From positions 1-11,776 of the forward strand of contig JAAOIJ010000098.1 of NCBI GenBank assembly GCA_015163815.1: DNA of 11,776 nucleotides. The letters run 5' to 3'. This stretch comes from Endozoicomonadaceae bacterium (GTDB taxonomy: Bacteria; Pseudomonadota; Gammaproteobacteria; Pseudomonadales; Endozoicomonadaceae). Each line of letters begins with the position of its first letter. Within the stretch, counting starts at the first letter, position 1. The translations under genes were made by a program, and so were the position numbers. The notes beneath the pieces are model-generated. The model worked only from the letters and a program-made list of their open reading frames with translations. It made no database searches and was not told where the DNA came from. This document shows positions 7,792-11,776 of the stretch, in pieces.

Positions 7792-8122
7792 ATATGATGT
7801 CTTGAGCTTTTTGAGTCAGTACATTTATTTTGCTTTTTTTTATAGAATAGGTTGATTTTGATTGGATGAAAATTGCAAAATATATTAGCTATATTCGATT
7901 GAGATCGAACAATGATCATCAAAGAAAACATTCCAAAAGGAGATATTTTCATTTTTGTGTGTTTCTTTATCCCAGAACAAGGTATTATAAAGCACTGTGT
8001 TTGGATTTAATCAATTTTAATCATAGTTTGTGTCATTCAGCCCAATAAGTGTCATGTGTTTTTCAAAGGATTATAACAGGATGAAATAATAAATGATGCA
8101 ATCAATGATATGTCTGTAGTCA
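7792..8122. other. Spacer before the cytochrome gene
   Basis: This AT-rich stretch holds short chance frames only. A 60-codon frame from 7866 is rich in Arg, His, Lys and Tyr, has no good ribosome-binding site and matches no family I know, so I leave it out. No promoter stands out clearly ahead of the cytochrome. Confidence 0.4.
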
Positions 8123-8290
8123 ATGAGTATTGTTAACATGATTCAACCGAAATTATTGAAGAAAAAAGATAAAAAACGATTTTTATTGAGTACACTGATT
8201 GTGACAGGTTTATGTTCTGGTGTATTGCTGAGTTTTTTTTTTACAAAAAAAATTATGTCACAAAACCGCCTCATAGTGATCAAAAAATAG
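8123..8290 (+). pseudogene. N-terminal membrane-anchor half of the split cytochrome c gene
   Basis: From ATG 8123 (or ATG 8138 in the same frame) the reading frame encodes a lysine-rich start, PKLLKKKDKKRF, and then a hydrophobic helix, LLSTLIVTGLCSGVLLSFFF. This is the classic layout of an uncleaved signal anchor that places the following domain in the periplasm. The frame then crosses T10 (8233-8242) and A8 (8245-8252) and stops at TAG 8288-8290. The haem domain continues in the -1 frame from the same homopolymers, so the two halves almost certainly formed one gene. Either a single base was lost from a homopolymer, or slippage joins the frames. Confidence 0.75.
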
Positions 8291-8565
8291 TCAAAAACAA
8301 CATCAAGGATCAGCCTGTTTTTTCCGCTAAAACCTATGAATTAGTGCATAAAAAAAGATGTGCTGGTTGTCATGGCACTAGAGGCCAAGGTCGCCTGTCG
8401 ATCACAGCTCCGCCGCTTGCAGGGCAGACTCAAAGCCAGTTAATTCAAAAAATTAAAGCCTATCGATCAGGTGACATTAATCACCCGGCTATGCGTTTAA
8501 TGACGCAAGATTTAACAGATCATGAAATTGATCAATTAGCTTATTATTATAGTCAATTCAAATAA
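8212..8565 (+). CDS. Monohaem class I cytochrome c, haem domain
   Basis: This small electron carrier of the cytochrome c553/c4/c5 type should act in the periplasm. In the 117-residue frame the haem attachment motif is CAGCH (50-54), followed by APPLAGQ (66-72) and HPAMRLMTQDLTDHEIDQLAYYYSQ (split as residues 91-100 and 101-115), where Met94 or Met97 would be the second haem ligand and the end is the usual C-terminal helix. The ATG at 8212 has no ribosome-binding site and its first residues are not a signal sequence. Export needs the anchor encoded in another frame just upstream (8123-8290). The joined protein would be about 147 residues. The haem domain itself shows no damage, which suggests either a recent mutation or rescue by slippage at the T10 or A8 tract. 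Its stop lies 9 bases from the convergent transporter gene. Confidence 0.82.
   Translation: MFWCIAEFFFYKKNYVTKPPHSDQKIVKNNIKDQPVFSAKTYELVHKKRCAGCHGTRGQGRLSITAPPLAGQTQSQLIQKIKAYRSGDINHPAMRLMTQDLTDHEIDQLAYYYSQFK
8233..8252 (+). other. T10 and A8 homopolymers at the cytochrome frame junction
   Basis: Ten T residues (8233-8242), then AC, then eight A residues (8245-8252) sit exactly where the anchor frame must move by -1 to enter the haem frame. Read in the anchor frame, both tracts fit a slippery heptamer, T-TTT-TTT or A-AAA-AAA. RNA polymerase adding one base, a ribosomal -1 shift, or a genomic base loss would all explain the arrangement. Confidence 0.6.
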
Positions 8566-8574
8566 ATTATTTTT

Positions 8575-9894
8575 TTAGGTATTTTTTAATCGAATAAAAG
8601 GAAGTAGTGTAAACGAAGCAATCCCTGAGCATAAAACAATCAGTATAAAAAAGCCATGCCAATGAAAATATTCTAATATTTTTGCAACAGGGTAGCCGGC
8701 TAATGCTGCTCCTGCATAGGAAAATAATCCAATAAAACCTGTTGCAGCGCCTGATGCATGTTTATGAGAGCATTCAGCTGCTGCTAAACCTAATAACATT
8801 TGTGGTCCAAAAATAAAAAAACCTAATAAAAAGAAGGATGAAGCTTGTACTATATAGTTAGAGGACAGTTGCATCCATAGGAAAATAGAAGCCAGTAACA
8901 CGCCGATTGAAAAAATAAAATTCATAGGGCCTCGTTCACCACGAAAGATATAATCAGATCCCCACCCGGCTGTTAATGAACCCAGTAATCCTCCTACTTC
9001 AAATAAAGAGACAGCGGAGTTGGCTTTGACTAAATCATAATGATAAGTTTCTGTTAAAAATAAATTACCCCAATCCGTAACAGCAGTTCTAATAATATAA
9101 ACAAGAATAGAACATAGACCTAATAACCAAATTAATCGATTGCCTAAAACATGCTGGGTTAATATTTTTGACCAAGATATTTTTGATGCATTTTTTTCAT
9201 GTTTTTTTTCTAATAAATCATTGCGCCAAGCGCCTACACTGGGTAAGCCCATGCTGCTAGGCTTATCACGTAATCGAAAGCATAAAAAGAAACCAACAAG
9301 AATGGCAATCATACCAGGAATCCACATGCCATAACGCCAGCCATAATGTACTGTAAAAAAACCAACTGATATAGGAATAATAGCACCGCCTAAATTATGC
9401 GCTGTATTCCAAATAGACCACCAAGAACCACGTTCTGAGCGTGAATACCAGTGTGTTAATAACGTAGAACAAGGCGGCCATCCCCAGCCCTGGAAAAAAG
9501 CATTGAATCCCCATAATATAGCAAAAGCTGTAAATGAAGAGGAAAATCCAAATAAAATATTAATAATACCGGTACAAATCAGCCCAATACCCATGAAATA
9601 TCGAGGGTTAGAGTAATCACTTAGAATGCCGGATATAAATTTAGAAAAACCGTATGTAATATAAAATAGTGTGGCTAAAATACCAATATCAATTTTATTT
9701 AATCCTAAATCTAACATGATATCGGGCATCGCAAAGTTGAAGCTTTTGCGTGTTAAATAAAATGAGGCATAACCTACATACATGGAAAGCAAGATATGTA
9801 ATCGCCAGTATTTATAAGTTTGATCAATTAACTTTTTATTTTGAATTGGTTTTGATGGTGTTGTGGTTTTAAAAATATTAATGAGATTTAGCAT
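8575..9894 (-). CDS. Organophosphate:phosphate antiporter family (UhpC/UhpT-like MFS)
   Basis: This inner-membrane transporter of the major facilitator superfamily exchanges sugar phosphate or glycerol phosphate for inorganic phosphate. The 439 residues give about twelve membrane helices. The OPA features are FYLTRKSFNFAMP (45-57, with Arg49), FQGWGWPPC (134-142), HWYSRSERGSWWSIWNTAHN (148-167), GGAIIP (169-174), IIRTAVTDWGN (267-277, with Arg269) and SGAATGFIGLFSYAGAALAG (381-400). Arg49 and Arg269 are the likely counterparts of the two substrate-phosphate arginines of UhpT and GlpT. The GWGWPPC wording is closer to UhpC, the sensor-like paralogue, than to UhpT. No uhpA or uhpB lies nearby, so a transport role, perhaps taking sugar phosphate from a host cytosol, is more likely than sensing. 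The ATG at 9894 follows AGGTTAGGTTAAAGC, a moderate ribosome-binding stretch. Confidence 0.92.
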   Translation of the reverse strand: MLNLINIFKTTTPSKPIQNKKLIDQTYKYWRLHILLSMYVGYASFYLTRKSFNFAMPDIMLDLGLNKIDIGILATLFYITYGFSKFISGILSDYSNPRYFMGIGLICTGIINILFGFSSSFTAFAILWGFNAFFQGWGWPPCSTLLTHWYSRSERGSWWSIWNTAHNLGGAIIPISVGFFTVHYGWRYGMWIPGMIAILVGFFLCFRLRDKPSSMGLPSVGAWRNDLLEKKHEKNASKISWSKILTQHVLGNRLIWLLGLCSILVYIIRTAVTDWGNLFLTETYHYDLVKANSAVSLFEVGGLLGSLTAGWGSDYIFRGERGPMNFIFSIGVLLASIFLWMQLSSNYIVQASSFFLLGFFIFGPQMLLGLAAAECSHKHASGAATGFIGLFSYAGAALAGYPVAKILEYFHWHGFFILIVLCSGIASFTLLPFIRLKNT

Positions 9895-10489
9895 GCTTTA
9901 ACCTAACCTATGCCGATAATTTTAAAATCATACGTGCTATAAAAAAATATTCTATTAAAATATCTTATACTGTAGGCGTTATGATTTAAGTAAGGCCTAT
10001 TGTTTATAAAGGGTACTACTTGATTGCAAATTAAGGCTATTTCTATACATAACCTTTAGGACAGGTTGTGATGCTTACTTTTCTTCAAATTAATGAAGGA
10101 TGTTTAAACTATTTCAATTCAAATATCTTTCTTTTCTGTACATATTTTTTTTAAATCTCGTTAAACTTAACATATCTTACATAGTAAAGTGAAGACATTA
10201 TGAGAGTTTCTGGTTCTCGTATTATTCAGTTAGGCTAGTTAAACCAGTTAGGGATGTGATATTTTCGTGTTTTTTTTATTGAACTCTATTTTGTATCGCT
10301 GAAATATCAATATTTTCTATATCCTTATTTGTAAAAATATTGCATCAGAAATATTGCATCAGGTTAATACATGGGTGTTTTTTTATTGTTCAATCTCAAT
10401 TTTAAGGATATAAAAATAACATTTTATGCTCAAACATTCTAGTAAAGATTCATCTTTCTTTCATGATCATCAAAAGGTATGATTTTGTT
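9895..10489. other. Gene-free AT-rich stretch
   Basis: I find no supportable gene on either strand. Short openings such as MRVSGSRIIQLG (from 10200, +) and MLKHSSKDSSFFHDHQKV (from 10428, +) end quickly and match nothing I know; they may be starts of decayed genes. The only clear structure is the tandem 14-base repeat listed separately. The promoter of the leftward transporter must lie near 9900-9990, but no box pair is convincing. Confidence 0.45.
10335..10362. repeat. Tandem 14-base duplication
   Basis: AAATATTGCATCAG occurs twice in a row, at 10335-10348 and 10349-10362, with no mismatch. It looks like a recent slippage or duplication event in non-coding DNA. Confidence 0.85.
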
Positions 10490-11337
10490 ATGTTAAATTG
10501 ATTTAAAAACACACGGTGCAATGTGTAGAAGGCTTTTCTAAGTCTTTTGTTCAGTGCGGTTTGAATTGCGAACATGTCACAATCTGCTATCTGTATAAAA
10601 TTTGTTTTCTTTGGCTGATATTAACAAGCTAATCCATTAGTATGTAGTATGCTCATTTAAATCTCTTGTCCAAGGAAGCATGGAATTTTTTTTAAATATT
10701 TGATAAGAGAGTCTTTTGCTTTATTTAATCTGCCTCTATAAACTTTTTATAAAAAAACATATTTAGATCGTTTGTCGATTAATTTTGGCAATCGCTTCTT
10801 GATGATTTTTTTATAATCATTTCTGCTTCCCAGTTTTCAATAATGAGATTTGTCATCGACAATTATAGAGTTTTTTCTAATATTTATTCGATTAGATATA
10901 AGCCATCTACTCGATGTTTTTTCGTTTCTAGTGCAATATTCTTTACCTTTCATGTCTTAAATTTTTGTATAAATCAGATCTGAGTGCTTTTTTCTTAATA
11001 GATGAATTAATCGTTTCATGATTCATCTATCTATTTTCAAATTTCAATTGCATTAAAATTTGATCAAGATGCCATTTTTTTATAAAAACATCAATATATT
11101 TCATCATTCTAGGAAGTGTTTTTCAGATTTTAGGTTTTCCTGTCATTGCTTTTCTTTCGCTAATTGATGAGTTTGTTGATAACAATCTCTTTTCTTTTTA
11201 GGATAAGAAAAATCTTTCTTGATATTGTTGCAGGAGATTTTTTCAATGCTGTTCCTGTTGCATTAATAGCGTCATGATTTAACATTAAAATATCAATTTG
11301 AAGTTTTGATGCTGCAATCAAGTGTTGATAATACCAT
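10490..11337 (-). pseudogene. IS30-family transposase relic
   Basis: Reading leftward from an ATG at 11337, preceded by a strong AAGGAG site, pieces in shifting frames follow an IS30 transposase in order. They are YYQHLIAASKLQIDILM, KKSPATISRK (helix-turn-helix), INLAKEKQ, MNHETIN, DLYKNLRHERK, SIIVDDKSHY, ENWEAEMII (family: G-D-W-E-x-D-T-V-I-G, so the first catalytic Asp reads Glu), KLIDKRSKYVFL, AKDSLIKYLKK, then RDLNEH, NGL, QPKKTNFIQI and finally AIQTALNKRLRKAF with LHRVF, the usual R-P-R-K end. The segment that should hold T-D-N-G-K-E-F, with the second catalytic Asp, is deleted (roughly 110 bases) near 10680. Many stops and frameshifts make it non-functional. Confidence 0.82.
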
Positions 11338-11384
11338 GTAATTCTCCTTATTTTGTTGATAAAAAGAAATTACACGAATTATTA

Positions 11385-11776
11385 GCATTTGATTGCTTTT
11401 TTTGGCTATAGACAATGCTTTACTGTTGCATTTCACCCTTGAGAAGGCAGAATTAAAAAAAAATGATGCCATATGTTTTTATATGCCCATCGATTAAATC
11501 GATTATAAGCTGTTTTCCAAGGTCAAAACTTAGAGGGAATATCTCTCCAAGGAGAGCCTGTATGTAATTTCCATAATATAGCAGATATAACATGTCGATC
11601 ATTTTTCCATCGATGACATTGATTTTTTTTCATAATTATTTGTATTTTTTCCCAAAGAATATCAGTTAAAAAATCTCTAATCATAAGTTACTACTCTTTT
11701 TTTAAAAAAAGAGTGTCGTGTATTTTAAAATAAAAAGCAATCTATAAATGATTTTCAGATTGAGGACACGCCCTAG
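11385..11776 (-). mobile_element. IS5-type element end with broken transposase, right copy
   Basis: The outer end of this element, GGACACGCCCTAG, lies exactly at the window edge. The transposase start is the ATG at 11684 (reverse strand), and it reads MIRDFLTDILWEKIQIIMKK, then HRWKNDRHVISAILWKLHTG, then SPWRDIPSKF. After a TGA in place of a glycine codon it continues PWKTAYNRFNRWAYKNIWHH, the typical N-terminal region of IS5-family (IS427/IS1031-like) transposases. A later NAT motif near 11430 is the remnant of the N-A-T-D-S-T segment holding the first catalytic Asp, now frameshifted. The rest of the gene is missing where the IS30 relic begins. The 206 bases from 11571 are homologous to the left copy at 849-1048 in the same orientation. 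Confidence 0.8.

Noticed and set aside
7738..7800. PLIFD-stop-SKIGH reading resembling the N-terminus of glycine dehydrogenase subunit 2 (GcvPB)
   Set aside because: Only about ten residues resemble the family, there is an internal stop and nothing recognisable follows. The same bases form three perfect hairpins, so I did not call a pseudogene.
7866..8048. 60-codon open frame on the + strand before the cytochrome
   Set aside because: It has a composition typical of AT-rich chance frames, no ribosome-binding site and no recognisable motif.
10428..10482. Short + strand opening MLKHSSKDSSFFHDHQKV
   Set aside because: It stops after 18 codons, and the region also overlaps the end of the IS30 relic on the other strand. 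It cannot be assigned.
1..11776. A CRISPR array, defence island or other unknown multi-gene system
   Set aside because: There are no regularly spaced repeats and no cluster of unknown intact genes. All intact genes belong to known housekeeping or transport families, and the rest is decayed mobile DNA or spacer.

Overview
The window looks like a piece of an AT-rich, shrinking gammaproteobacterial genome, most likely a host-associated or intracellular bacterium. The evidence is an Nqr-maturation pair (ApbE and NqrM), a gammaproteobacterial-style LolC/LolD pair, a UhpC-like organophosphate antiporter of the sort common in intracellular bacteria, very low GC, long poorly coding spacers, and several decayed insertion sequences. 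I cannot name a genus from this sequence alone.

Layout. Positions 1-1050 are an insertion-sequence graveyard: a scrap of a transposase at the very left edge, a broken IS256-family transposase on the + strand (about 379-832), and the 5' end of an IS5-type element on the - strand (849-1048) that stops about 18 bases from the first gene. From 7298 down to 1067 runs a tight, leftward, probably co-transcribed block: gltX (glutamyl-tRNA synthetase), lolC-type permease, lolD ATPase, apbE (FMN transferase), nqrM (Na+-NQR iron maturation factor) and a sodium-dependent NSS-family transporter. Overlaps or gaps of a few bases link gltX to nqrM.

Positions 7311-8122 contain no convincing gene. They hold several perfect short hairpins, including three in a row at 7740-7791. 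A small c-type cytochrome follows on the + strand. Its N-terminal membrane anchor (8123-8290) and its haem domain (8212-8565) lie in different frames, separated at a T10/A8 homopolymer stretch. It faces a leftward UhpC/UhpT-family transporter (8575-9894) with only 9 bases between the stop codons. Positions 9895-10490 show no gene, only a tandem 14-base repeat. Positions 10490-11776 hold a heavily frameshifted IS30-family transposase relic, then a second copy of the IS5-type element end, in the same orientation as the one at the left. The two IS5-type ends are direct repeats bracketing every intact gene.

How the genes fit together. LolC and LolD move lipoproteins from the inner to the outer membrane. 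ApbE attaches FMN covalently to Nqr subunits, and NqrM helps supply the iron centre of the sodium-pumping NADH:quinone oxidoreductase. A sodium-motive force made by Nqr would drive the NSS transporter, so sodium bioenergetics is a theme of the left block, although no nqrA-F gene lies in this window. I see no CRISPR array, tRNA, rRNA or obvious defence or toxin system. The clearest oddities are the split cytochrome gene, the nested IS relics and the hairpin cluster.
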